A stretch of DNA of 64,000 bases from Rhodopseudomonas sp. GTDB taxonomy: Bacteria; Pseudomonadota; Alphaproteobacteria; Rhizobiales; Xanthobacteraceae. Positions 13,464 to 20,734 of the stretch are shown here, in pieces. Made by a program: the position numbers and the translations under genes. The first letter of the stretch is position 1. Every line of letters begins with the position of its first letter. The notes under the pieces are model-generated. The model had not been told where the DNA came from. It searched no databases and saw only the letters and a list, made by a program, of their open reading frames with translations. The stretch lies in assembly GCA_016124795.1 (NCBI GenBank), contig WGNB01000018.1:107136-171135 (forward strand), read 5' to 3'.

Positions 13464-13681
13464 TGGCCGATCTCGGCACCAATGAAGCCGTTCGGCGGGC
13501 GCAGGAAGAAACCTTCGCCCGCCGGCAGATCGCCGAAGGCTGCATCATTCGGCTGCGCCGCGATGCGCGCAAGGCCCACGGCACCAATCCTGTCAACTGG
13601 CCCGACCGCACCCGCGCCGAATATCGGGCGCTAAAAGACCTCATCAAGTCGTTCAACTGCACGCTCAAGGGCGCGAAATGA
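13463..13681 (+). CDS. Small basic phage protein (72 aa)
   Basis: MADLGTNEAVRRAQEETFAR then HGTNPVNWPDRTRAEYRALK is a helical basic protein. The ATG overlaps the exonuclease stop by one base and its stop overlaps the next start (ATGA). No family recognised; it may be an accessory factor of the recombination module. Confidence 0.6.
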   Translation: MADLGTNEAVRRAQEETFARRQIAEGCIIRLRRDARKAHGTNPVNWPDRTRAEYRALKDLIKSFNCTLKGAK

Positions 13682-14208
13682 CGACGAGCGAAGAAGCGAT
13701 CAAGCCTGTGACGTTCCAATGGGATGGTGACCAGATGGTGCCGTTCATCGGCGCGAAGGAGCTTTGCAATCTCCAATACATCGTTGGCGAGCGGTATCGA
13801 CTCTCGCCCTACGATGAACGCTCGGACAAGACCCATAACCAGTTCTTCGCCGTGGTCCACGAGGCTTGGCACAACTGGCCGGAATATCACCCGGACCAAT
13901 TCGGTTCCGACCGTGCGCTGCGCAAATTCGCGCTGATCCGAACAGGCCACTATGACCAATTCACAACCATATTTGGCGACAGCAAGGAGGCGGCGCGGTT
14001 CATCGCCCGGCTCATCGAAGATGAGGGATATATCGAGTCCAGCATCGTCGGTCAGGTCGCGGTGATCCGCATGGCCAAAACCCAGAAGGTGCTTTCGATG
14101 CCCCGCAAGCCTTTCCAGATCGTCAAGCAGGACGTGTTCGACTTCTTGTCGGCCATCATTGGCGTGGACGTAACCACCTTGAGCAAAGAAGCGAGGATGG
14201 CAGCATGA
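13678..14208 (+). CDS. Hypothetical phage protein, possibly DUF1367/NinB-like
   Basis: 176 aa. ERSDKTHNQFFAVVHEAWHN followed by a helical C-terminal half ending IVKQDVFDFLSAIIGVDV. The layout of an early beta part, a H-x-FFA-x-x-x-x-A aromatic helix and a late V-x-F helix resembles phage DUF1367-type proteins found in recombination regions, but this is a weak match by eye. Joined by ATGA overlap to both neighbours, including the HNH nuclease. Confidence 0.55.
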   Translation: MTTSEEAIKPVTFQWDGDQMVPFIGAKELCNLQYIVGERYRLSPYDERSDKTHNQFFAVVHEAWHNWPEYHPDQFGSDRALRKFALIRTGHYDQFTTIFGDSKEAARFIARLIEDEGYIESSIVGQVAVIRMAKTQKVLSMPRKPFQIVKQDVFDFLSAIIGVDVTTLSKEARMAA

Positions 14209-14576
14209 CCGGCCGCTCAGTTCCCGAATGGCAGGGCAAGACGCCAGATACGCCGGTGCCGCCGCGCGTGCGAGATCGCGTGTTCACCACCAAGGATGGC
14301 CGTTGCCACAAGTGCAGCCGCGAGATCGCCGCCAATCGGGGCGAGACCTGGACTTGCGAGCATATGATCGCGCTCGCCAACGGCGGCGAAAACCGCGAAA
14401 GCAATCTCGACGTTACCTGTTCCTGGTGCCTGCCGGCCAAGAACGCCGAGGACGTGGCGGAAAAGTCGATGGTCTACCGCAAGCGCACCAAAGCGCGCGG
14501 CATCAAAGGCCGGCGCCGGACCATTCCGGGCCGGCGGTTCGACGGCACACCAATCCCGGCAAAGTGGGTCGATTGA
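14205..14576 (+). CDS. HNH endonuclease
   Basis: 123 aa. Two zinc pairs (CHKC at 34-37 and CSWC at 72-75) flank the catalytic core TCEHMIALANGGENRESNL (His 53, Asn 67 region), a clear HNH fold. The C-terminal part is very basic (RRTIPGRRFDG), suited to DNA binding. It is placed with recombination genes and the position suggests nicking or branch processing; a role in packaging is less likely because no terminase is near. Confidence 0.85.
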   Translation: MTGRSVPEWQGKTPDTPVPPRVRDRVFTTKDGRCHKCSREIAANRGETWTCEHMIALANGGENRESNLDVTCSWCLPAKNAEDVAEKSMVYRKRTKARGIKGRRRTIPGRRFDGTPIPAKWVD

Positions 14577-14622
14577 AACAGCGCCGCAGTTGCGCCCAAA
14601 GACTAACCAACAGGAGGATAAA

Positions 14623-14922
14623 ATGGGGAACCATCATGTAGGCCGCGCAATGGCGACGGCAGCAAAGGTGTTCTGGGTCTGTAACGGTGATGCGCCGGTG
14701 ACGAAAGAGATGGCGCTTGCTGCGATCGATGCGGCTGGCGAGGAGTTCCGCTGCGCAGATGCGGAGTTCGATGACCACTTGTTTCCAGACGAGCCCCTGG
14801 GCCGGCTTATCCGTATCGCCTTTGGCCCATGGACCGACGAACAGGAGGCCGCGGATTTAGACGGCGAGGGCTGGTACGAGACGATCGAGCGACCGTTTTG
14901 CCAGCGGTTCGAGTTTTGCTGA
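14623..14922 (+). CDS. Acidic hypothetical phage protein (99 aa)
   Basis: MGNHHVGRAMATAAKVFWVC then CADAEFDDHLFPDEPLG. The start is fixed by AGGAGG 6 nt upstream; the longer frame begins before it. The C-terminal end is aromatic and Cys-containing (FCQRFEFC). No family recognised. Confidence 0.65.
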   Translation: MGNHHVGRAMATAAKVFWVCNGDAPVTKEMALAAIDAAGEEFRCADAEFDDHLFPDEPLGRLIRIAFGPWTDEQEAADLDGEGWYETIERPFCQRFEFC

Positions 14923-14959
14923 CGCCTACATCTCGCAACGAAACTTGGAGAGCAACAAA

Positions 14960-15553
14960 TTGACCACAGCATACCCACTACACTGGCCTGCCGGCACGCC
15001 GCGCACCGCCAGCCGCACCCGAAGCAAATTCAGCACCACGATCGCCGGCGCGGTTAAGAATGTGATGGATGAGCTTCGCCGCTTCGGTAATGACAGCGGC
15101 AAGCGCGTCGAAGATATCGTGATCTCGTCGAACGTCTCGCTGGCGGAGACGCGGCCGAGTGATCCAGGCATCGCCGTTTATTTCCGCTGGGAGAAGATCG
15201 ACTGCTGTATCTCGATCGACCGATACCAGAAGACGGAAGAAAACCTGCAAGCCGTGGCGCGCGTGATCGAAGCCGAGCGCACCAAGCTGCGCCATGGCGG
15301 GCTCAACATCGTGCGGACCTCGTTCCGCGGCTATGCTCACCTGCCGCCGCCGAAGGGGGCTGACGGCCAGCTTGCCGCGCCCTGGTGGCAGGTTCTTGGC
15401 TTCACTAACCTGCCGAGCCTGACTTCCGCCGAGGTCGCATATCGCGATCTGGTCAAGAAGCACCACCCTGATGCCGGCGGCGATGCCGCCAAGTTCAACC
15501 AGATCACGGACGCGATCCGCGCGGCGCGTATCGAGCTTTCACGGGCCGCATAG
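14960..15553 (+). CDS. Phage J-domain protein (DnaJ-like)
   Basis: 197 aa from a TTG start with GGAG 9 nt upstream. Residues 145-195 (LGFTNLPSLTSAEVAYRDLV, KKHHPDAGGDAAKFNQI) are a J domain with HPD at 169-171, the motif that stimulates DnaK ATPase. The N-terminal 135 residues are an uncharacterised alpha/beta region (TIAGAVKNVMDELRRFG, YFRWEKIDCCISIDRYQKTE). It may recruit host DnaK, as lambda P-related and other phage systems do during replication. It abuts the nuclease gene by 3 nt. Confidence 0.8.
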   Translation: MTTAYPLHWPAGTPRTASRTRSKFSTTIAGAVKNVMDELRRFGNDSGKRVEDIVISSNVSLAETRPSDPGIAVYFRWEKIDCCISIDRYQKTEENLQAVARVIEAERTKLRHGGLNIVRTSFRGYAHLPPPKGADGQLAAPWWQVLGFTNLPSLTSAEVAYRDLVKKHHPDAGGDAAKFNQITDAIRAARIELSRAA

Positions 15554-15555
15554 CA

Positions 15556-16281
15556 ATGGCAATTCTAAGACCGAGCGAACCTTGGGCGATGAGTGCCGAT
15601 CAGGCGGCGCGCCGTCGCGGCTACGCCGCCGAGTCGGAACTCCGACTTAGGAATGCGCTCGAAGCGTTCTGTCGTGATCGCTGGGGGGACGCCCGCGTGG
15701 TCCACGAGCTGGTGATGGGGCAGGGCAAGGTCAGAGCCGATGTGGCCGCCATTGCGCCGACACATATGATCGCCTTTGAGGTGAAGGGACAATTCGACGA
15801 TACGACACGGCTTTTGCATCAGATCGGCATGTATCAGCTTTGTGTCCCTGAGGTCTGGATGGTCCTCTCAGCGAAGCACGACCAGGATGGCAAGTTATTG
15901 CGGCACCTCATCCCGAGCGTGGGCTTGCTCGTCGGCGACGATCCGAAGGGCCACCAAGATCACTTCCCTGCCGGGACACTCAATGTCGTAGCCGAAGCCT
16001 GCCCTCGCTCCGTGGTGCCAGAAATGGCGCTTGAAATGCTGTGGCGGGACGAACTTGCCTCAGCGTGCCAACGAACGTGCTGTTTTGGCGTATCCAAAAG
16101 GTCCACCAGACCGAAGATGATCGAGGCGATGCTCGGCGCGCTAAGTTACGACGAGATCATGCGAGAGGTTTATGCCGAGTTGCGCGGCCGGGACGCGATA
16201 TGGCGCGCCGATGCGCCGGTGCCGCCGGGAAATACTGCCGCAACCGAAGCGGCTGTTGGAGGTGCCGATGGGGAACCTTGA
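15556..16281 (+). CDS. PD-(D/E)XK-like nuclease, sce7726-like
   Basis: 241 aa. Glu 51 (VVHELVMGQGKVRADVAAIA), Asp 62 and IAFEVKG (Glu 75, Lys 77) form a clear PD-(D/E)XK pattern, followed by TRLLHQIGMYQLCVPEVWMV, the Q-x-x-x-Y helix of sce7726/MmcB-type proteins. The C-terminal part contains a Cys-rich stretch (CQRTCCFGVSKRS) and PKMIEAMLGALSYDEI, a common ending of this group. Function in phage is unknown; DNA processing is inferred. The last 14 bp overlap the excisionase-like gene. Confidence 0.7.
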   Translation: MAILRPSEPWAMSADQAARRRGYAAESELRLRNALEAFCRDRWGDARVVHELVMGQGKVRADVAAIAPTHMIAFEVKGQFDDTTRLLHQIGMYQLCVPEVWMVLSAKHDQDGKLLRHLIPSVGLLVGDDPKGHQDHFPAGTLNVVAEACPRSVVPEMALEMLWRDELASACQRTCCFGVSKRSTRPKMIEAMLGALSYDEIMREVYAELRGRDAIWRADAPVPPGNTAATEAAVGGADGEP

Positions 16282-16621
16282 CCGGCCCGCCGAACGCACG
16301 ACAATTGAGGCCGTGCTCGGAATTATCGGCCTGCCCGAGCGCACGGTGCAGGATATGGCTGCGCGCGGGGAAATCCCAGGCGCGGCGAAGTTTGGTCGCC
16401 GCTGGACCTTCGATATTGAACAGGTCCGGCAGCTTGTCGCGGAACGAGAGAGAGAAACATGGCAGCGGGGAAACGAAAAGCGCCAGCCGGTTGCTACTGG
16501 CGCGGGGATACCCTCTGGGGCCGCGTTACGGTCAACGGCAGGAAAGTCCGCTGGTCCCTTGAGACAGATGATCCGGGAGTCGCGAAAGCGCGCCGCGAAG
16601 CGGGCCGTAAACGGCTCGTAG
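16268..16621 (+). CDS. Excisionase-like helix-turn-helix protein
   Basis: 117 aa. Residues 1-60 (RTTIEAVLGIIGLPERTVQD, ARGEIPGAAKFGRRWTFDIE) form a MerR/Xis-type winged HTH (helix, GxPGA-KFGRRW wing, then VRQLV). Start at 16268 has GGAGG 5 nt upstream. The last 163 bp overlap the integrase gene in another frame, giving a tail rich in Ala, Arg and Ser. Located before int, it is the best excisionase (directionality factor) candidate. Confidence 0.75.
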   Translation: MGNLDRPAERTTIEAVLGIIGLPERTVQDMAARGEIPGAAKFGRRWTFDIEQVRQLVAERERETWQRGNEKRQPVATGAGIPSGAALRSTAGKSAGPLRQMIRESRKRAAKRAVNGS

Positions 16622-17559
16622 CCGACAAACATGGGGACGCTCAACGCAGCTTTGCCGAGGCGTATGATGCTTGGGACAAGCAGATCGAGGCCGCAGTCGG
16701 CCCGAGGACTGCCGACCGATATCGGTGTTCTTTGGAACAGATCGCGCCATGGCTCGACGGGAAGATGCTGCCAGATGTCAACGGCCGGCTAATTGCGGAG
16801 ATCATTCGGGGGCGGCAGGCCGCCAGCGTGACAAACGCCACGATCAAGCGAGACCTGGGCGCGCTTTCGAGCGTCATGAAATTCTGCATGTTGCAAGACT
16901 GGCGCGAGGATAACCCGGTGCTGGCGAAGCTGGCGTTGGTTCCTGAGCGGCGCGACCCGATTGTGCTGCCGCTGGACCGTGATATCGATTTGGTCGTGTC
17001 CAGGGCCCCCGCTGGGGTCGCCAACATGATCCGGGCGGCGATCAAGACGGGCGCCCGCGAGGATGAGCTTCTGCGCGCCACGCGAGAATCAATCGACCAT
17101 CTTCGGCACCAGATGACGATCGTAGGCAAACGCAATAAGCTCCGCGTCATCGACCTCGTTCCGTTCGACGCGCACACATTCTTGTCCGCACTGCCCGCCT
17201 ACCTTGATAGCAACTGGCTGTTCTGGCACGGCACCGGCGAGCGTTATTCCGGGGCCTCATTCGCCGGCAACTTTCATCGGCTGGTTAAGCAGACCGCAGC
17301 CTGGGCGGAGAAGAACGAGATCAGGTTCGAGCCTTTCCGCTTCCACGACCTGCGCCATAAGCACGCCGTAGACTTCCTGAAAGACGGATACGGCACGATC
17401 CACGACCTTCAAGGCCGGCTCGGTCATACCTCGGTGAAGACCACGGAAATCTACACCACGTTCTTGACGACAGAAGAACGGCAGACTGCGCTGTTCGGTC
17501 GGCCAGGGGCACAAAAAGGGACACAGAGGAAAGGGGTTCGACTTGCTAAACGCCCATAA
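16459..17559 (+). CDS. int: Tyrosine recombinase (phage integrase)
   Basis: 366 aa. Residues 60-160 are the core-binding domain. The catalytic domain has Arg 200 (TGAREDELL), HDLRH (His 296, Arg 299), GH at 322-323 (GRLGHTSVKTTEIY) and the nucleophile Tyr 332. The N-terminal 35 residues (APAGCYWRGDTLWGRVTVNG) are an arm-binding beta region. The gene points at a tRNA-Thr 3' fragment that begins 36 nt downstream of its stop, so it is taken to catalyse integration there. Start ATG with GAGAGAG upstream, inside the excisionase-like gene. Confidence 0.95.
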   Translation: MAAGKRKAPAGCYWRGDTLWGRVTVNGRKVRWSLETDDPGVAKARREAGRKRLVADKHGDAQRSFAEAYDAWDKQIEAAVGPRTADRYRCSLEQIAPWLDGKMLPDVNGRLIAEIIRGRQAASVTNATIKRDLGALSSVMKFCMLQDWREDNPVLAKLALVPERRDPIVLPLDRDIDLVVSRAPAGVANMIRAAIKTGAREDELLRATRESIDHLRHQMTIVGKRNKLRVIDLVPFDAHTFLSALPAYLDSNWLFWHGTGERYSGASFAGNFHRLVKQTAAWAEKNEIRFEPFRFHDLRHKHAVDFLKDGYGTIHDLQGRLGHTSVKTTEIYTTFLTTEERQTALFGRPGAQKGTQRKGVRLAKRP

Positions 17560-17595
17560 AAACTCGCCTTTTGGCGATATGTGTCAATTAAATTC

Positions 17596-17645
17596 TCGGT
17601 TTTGTAAACCGAAGGTCGGGGGTTCAATCCCCTCATCCGGCACCA
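17596..17645 (+). other. Attachment site: 3' fragment of tRNA-Thr(TGT)
   Basis: The sequence holds the anticodon stem-loop (stem TCGGT/ACCGA, loop TTTGTAA, anticodon TGT at 17603-17605), variable loop, T arm (loop TTCAATC), acceptor strand ATCCGGC, discriminator A and CCA. The 5' half (D arm, GCCGGAT acceptor strand) is absent; upstream bases do not pair. This is the att copy left by integration into a tRNA-Thr gene; the intact gene should lie at the far left end of the element. Confidence 0.85.
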
Positions 17646-17884
17646 CCTGATTTCAGCTTCGCCAAGCACGGCCATTTGCGCGGGTTCGGATTGTGCCGAC
17701 ACATCGGCGCGATAGCCTCAACACCCTGTGACCGTTGGATTTTTTCAATCCGAGCGGTCGGAGGCGGTGCCGCTGCCTAAAAATAACCAAAAAGTCGCAA
17801 CTTCAGGGGGACCTAAGACCTTGTTCGGCGGTTGCAGAGTGTGCCAAACTAGTCACGTTACTCGCAATACCTCGGAGATCTAGC

Positions 17885-18088
17885 ATGCCTCAGGGCACCG
17901 TGAAGTGGTTCAATCCGACGAAGGGCTATGGCTTCATCCAGCCCCAAGAAGGCGGGAAGGATGTGTTCGTACACATCTCGGCGGTCGAACGCGCCGGACT
18001 TAGCACGCTGAACGAAGGTCAGACCGTTCAGTTCGAACTCGTCGAAAACCGCGGCAAGACGTCCGCGGAGAACCTCAAGGTTAAGTGA
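17885..18088 (+). CDS. Cold-shock protein (CspA family)
   Basis: 67 aa. [21 protein letters not shown] contains RNP1 (KGYGFI), followed by [14 protein letters not shown] (RNP2, VFVHI), the complete single OB fold of CspA proteins. It binds single-stranded RNA or DNA and melts RNA structure. Start at 17885 with GGAG 8 nt upstream; the longer frame has no support. It is the first chromosomal gene past the attachment site, preceded by about 240 bp of leader and intergenic DNA, which in this family often carries temperature-responsive RNA structure. Confidence 0.95.
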   Translation: MPQGTVKWFNPTKGYGFIQPQEGGKDVFVHISAVERAGLSTLNEGQTVQFELVENRGKTSAENLKVK

Positions 18089-18180
18089 CCTCGTAGCCCG
18101 AGGCTGCTTTCGACGCTTAATGTCTGAACTTGAGCGCCGTCGGGCATTTCGTCCGGCGGGCTAGAGTCGTTGTAAGACAG

Positions 18181-18211
18181 CGTGCGCCGCTTCGGTGTGC
18201 GGGGGTTTTTT
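18181..18211 (+). terminator. Probable rho-independent terminator after csp
   Basis: Stem CGTGCGCCG/CGGTGTGCG with three G-T pairs, 3-nt loop, then GGGG and six T residues, about 90 bp after the csp stop. Confidence 0.6.
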
Positions 18212-18367
18212 GTTACATTTTTTCCTGTTGGCGCGAAACTACTCACGCCTGAAGGCGAATATTTAGCGGCCCGGCTGCGATATCGCGCGGAAGCCGATCA
18301 ATCAGCCCCCCTCCGGCCATCGATCATCCGTTAAAAGCCACGTCGATAGGGCGCGACGGCAAAGCCT

Positions 18368-18793
18368 CTACCGCGACAGTTTCTCGAGCTCCGGAAACGG
18401 CTGGAGCGGAACGTCCGTACACATCGCCTTGACCTGCGGTGGAGTATCGAGAAAACGGTCGAGCCGACCCGACACATAGGTCGCCACGCCGTCTTTCGGC
18501 GCGCCATATTTGCCGGTAACGTCGCGTGTCCGGTAACGCACGCAAGCAACGAAACGCTCGCCGGGACCGACGGTTTTGCGCACCGGTTGCGACACCTGGG
18601 CGTCGCGAACATGATCCGGTTCGTTCAGATAAGTGCGCAAAAACGCCAGCAGATCGGTCTTGTAGTTCTGCGGATAGACGTTCTCGGATTCCCACCGCGC
18701 CTTGAGTTCATCCGCGCTCGGCCCGACATCAGTCGCGCAGCCGCCCAGCGCCCCCACGAGTGCCAGCACCGCCAGCAAGCTCAAACACCGCAT
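18368..18793 (-). CDS. Putative lipoprotein of unknown function
   Basis: 141 aa. The N-terminus MRCLSLLAVLALVGALGGC is a lipoprotein signal with lipobox LGGC, so the mature protein is lipid-anchored at Cys 19. The mature part (ELKARWESENVYPQNYKTDL, VRYRTRDVTGKYG) has no named family I recognise; similar lipoproteins are common in Bradyrhizobium-like genomes. Start at 18793 is chosen because GGAG lies 7 nt upstream; earlier ATGs lack one. Divergent from the MBL gene. Confidence 0.75.
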   Translation of the reverse strand: MRCLSLLAVLALVGALGGCATDVGPSADELKARWESENVYPQNYKTDLLAFLRTYLNEPDHVRDAQVSQPVRKTVGPGERFVACVRYRTRDVTGKYGAPKDGVATYVSGRLDRFLDTPPQVKAMCTDVPLQPFPELEKLSR

Positions 18794-18999
18794 CCGCATT
18801 CTCCGTCTCATCCATAACGCGCCCCACCGCATCATGCGCGACCTTACCTGCTTGCCCGGCAAAGGCCACTGTCCGCCAGCAACCGGAAACGCGCGCCGCG
18901 ACGATACCCGCCACGGTCGGAATATTCGGCGGCCCTGTGAGTTATACTGTGAGGCCCGTGCCGGCCGTCCGGCGCCCCGGCCACGCGAGAACACCGCCC

Positions 19000-19968
19000 A
19001 TGACCGACCTCACTCGCCGCACCATGATCGCGGCCTCCGTATTCGCCGCCAGCGCTTTGGCACTCCCCCGCGGCAGCCGCGCCGCGGCACCGCAAGCCAA
19101 AACCCAAGGTCCCGGCGTCTATCGCTACAAACTCGGCGACTTCGAACTGACCGCACTTTATGACGGCACTTGGTATCTGCCGATCGACGACAAATTCATC
19201 CGTAATGCCAGCGGCGCGCGGGTCGATAAGGCGCTGGCGAAAGCCTTCCTGCCGCTGCATGTTCTGCCGATCACCATCACCGCGCTCCTGGTTCATACCG
19301 GCACAAAGCTGGTGCTGATCGATACCGGCAGCGCCGGCCAGATCGTCGACAGCGCCGGATTCATGAACGCCAACATGACGGCGGCCGGCATTGCTCCCGC
19401 CGATATCGATGTCATCCTGATTTCACATTTCCATCCCGACCACATCGACGGCATCAAGACCAAGGACGGCGACAAGGTTTTCCCGAACGCCGAAATCTTC
19501 GTGCCGGAACCGGAATGGACGTTTTGGATGGACGACGGCAACCAGAGCCGCGCCACCGGCTCGGTTCTGAAGTATTTCCGCAATGCCCGACGCATTTTCC
19601 GCGATATCGCCAAGGAAGTTCATCGCTTCAAACCAGGCGTCGAACTGCTGCCCGGCATCATCTCACTGCCAGCTTACGGCCACACACCCGGACACACTGC
19701 TTTTGCCCTGCAATCCCGCACCGAGCACCTGCTGGTGATGAGCGATACCGTGCGCAATCCCTATCTGTTCGTTCGCCATCCCGATTGGCAACCGATCTTC
19801 GACATGGATGGGCCGCAAGCGGTCAAGACCCGCCGGCATATGCTCGACCGGGCCGCGGCCGACCGGATGTGGGTCGAGGCCTATCATTTTCCATTTCCGG
19901 CCTGCGGCCATATCGTCAAGGCCGGTACGGGCTACGAACTGTTGCCGTCAATGTGGCAGCCGCTATAA
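19000..19968 (+). CDS. MBL-fold metallo-hydrolase with Tat-type signal
   Basis: 322 aa. TRRTMIAASVFAASALALP with the twin arginines at residues 6-7 is a Tat-like signal. The metal site HFHPDHIDG (143-151) is followed by GHTPGHTAF and MSDTV ligands, the order of quorum-quenching lactonase/MBL hydrolases. Exported Tat proteins are folded with metal in the cytoplasm. The substrate is not predictable; lactonase, sulfatase or arylesterase are possibilities. It shares the bidirectional terminator with the DUF992 gene. Confidence 0.85.
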   Translation: MTDLTRRTMIAASVFAASALALPRGSRAAAPQAKTQGPGVYRYKLGDFELTALYDGTWYLPIDDKFIRNASGARVDKALAKAFLPLHVLPITITALLVHTGTKLVLIDTGSAGQIVDSAGFMNANMTAAGIAPADIDVILISHFHPDHIDGIKTKDGDKVFPNAEIFVPEPEWTFWMDDGNQSRATGSVLKYFRNARRIFRDIAKEVHRFKPGVELLPGIISLPAYGHTPGHTAFALQSRTEHLLVMSDTVRNPYLFVRHPDWQPIFDMDGPQAVKTRRHMLDRAAADRMWVEAYHFPFPACGHIVKAGTGYELLPSMWQPL

Positions 19969-19995
19969 GCAGGCTGATCGTCACGGAAGCGAAAA

Positions 19996-20025
19996 AAAGG
20001 CCGCCCTTTGGGCGGCCTTTCGTTT
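19996..20025. terminator. Bidirectional rho-independent terminator
   Basis: Perfect 11-bp arms AAAGGCCGCCC/GGGCGGCCTTT with a TTT loop; CG then five T residues follow on the plus strand, and the A run before it gives seven T residues on the minus strand. It lies between the convergent MBL and DUF992 genes. Confidence 0.93.
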
Positions 20026-20076
20026 TTCAATTGGCTTCAGCCGACGATCCAGCGCCTATCGTTCGGCGCAATCGGT

Positions 20077-20544
20077 TCAGCGCGCCAATTCGAGCCGCAG
20101 GCCGCTGACGGCGACCGCCAGATCCAAGCCGGTCTGCGCACCGAGCGACACCGGCTGCAACGAAATCGAGTGCTTGAAACCGCCGACCAGCACGTTAGCG
20201 CCGACGCCGCCCGAGATGGTCGCTTCGGCGCTCGCGCCGCCGTAAACGCCGGCCAGGGCCCCACGCACGCGCTGCGACGGCGCATAAACCGCCCAGGCGA
20301 TCCTGCCGCCAGTGGTGAACCCGACATCGAGACCGACGCGGGTAATATAGCCGCGATAGTGCTCGCGACGGCCGCGCACCGGCTTGAATTCGCAGGACAC
20401 CCCCTTTTGCGAACCGACAATCATGCCCACGCCCGGCTCAACCGTGCAGCGCAACACGCCGGCGCGGACGCCGGCTTGGGCAGGCACGGCCAGACCGACG
20501 GCGGTCAAAGTCACCGCCGCTACAACCGCCAGGAATTTACGCAT
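20077..20544 (-). CDS. DUF992 family exported protein
   Basis: 155 aa. A Sec signal (RKFLAVVAAVTLTAVGLAV then PAQA) leads to GVLRCTVEPGVGMIVGSQKG, YRGYITRVGLDVGFTTGGRI, GALAGVYGGASAEATISGGV and NVLVGGFKHSISLQPVSLGA, the full DUF992 pattern. This family of small periplasmic or outer-membrane beta proteins is common in Hyphomicrobiales; its function is unknown. Start at 20544 with AAGGAG 8 nt upstream, preferred over the ATG two codons before. Confidence 0.9.
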   Translation of the reverse strand: MRKFLAVVAAVTLTAVGLAVPAQAGVRAGVLRCTVEPGVGMIVGSQKGVSCEFKPVRGRREHYRGYITRVGLDVGFTTGGRIAWAVYAPSQRVRGALAGVYGGASAEATISGGVGANVLVGGFKHSISLQPVSLGAQTGLDLAVAVSGLRLELAR

Positions 20545-20734
20545 CGTCATGTCTCCTTCAAAAATGGATCGGCCTGCCCGCTAGCCGGACCGCCGCCGTC
20601 ACGCAACCGATAAACTATCAGGTCAAGGACGAAGGTTGTTTGACCTGGATCAGGGCCAATCTATGGCGAAAGTGTCCTTACAAGTCCCGCAACGGCCAGC
20701 GCTTGGCCGCCAGCCGTTGCGGTTTCTGGCACGA

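Larger units (their letters stand above)
1..17645. mobile_element. Right part of an integrated temperate phage or phage-like element
   Basis: Seen: a tyrosine integrase and excisionase-like gene lie next to a tRNA-Thr 3' fragment; a control region carries divergent HTH genes and repeated palindromic operators; phage recombination genes (ERF, YqaJ, HNH) run rightward; many short, tightly overlapped genes run leftward. Known: this is the usual early-gene layout of temperate phages of Alphaproteobacteria. No capsid, portal, terminase, tail or lysis gene is visible, so the structural arm, if present, lies left of the window. A defective or satellite element cannot be excluded. The left end is not in view; the right end is taken as the tRNA CCA end. 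Confidence 0.9.

Noticed and set aside
17560..17645. A complete tRNA gene after the integrase
   Set aside because: Only the anticodon arm to CCA is present; no D arm or pairing 5' acceptor strand can be found upstream.
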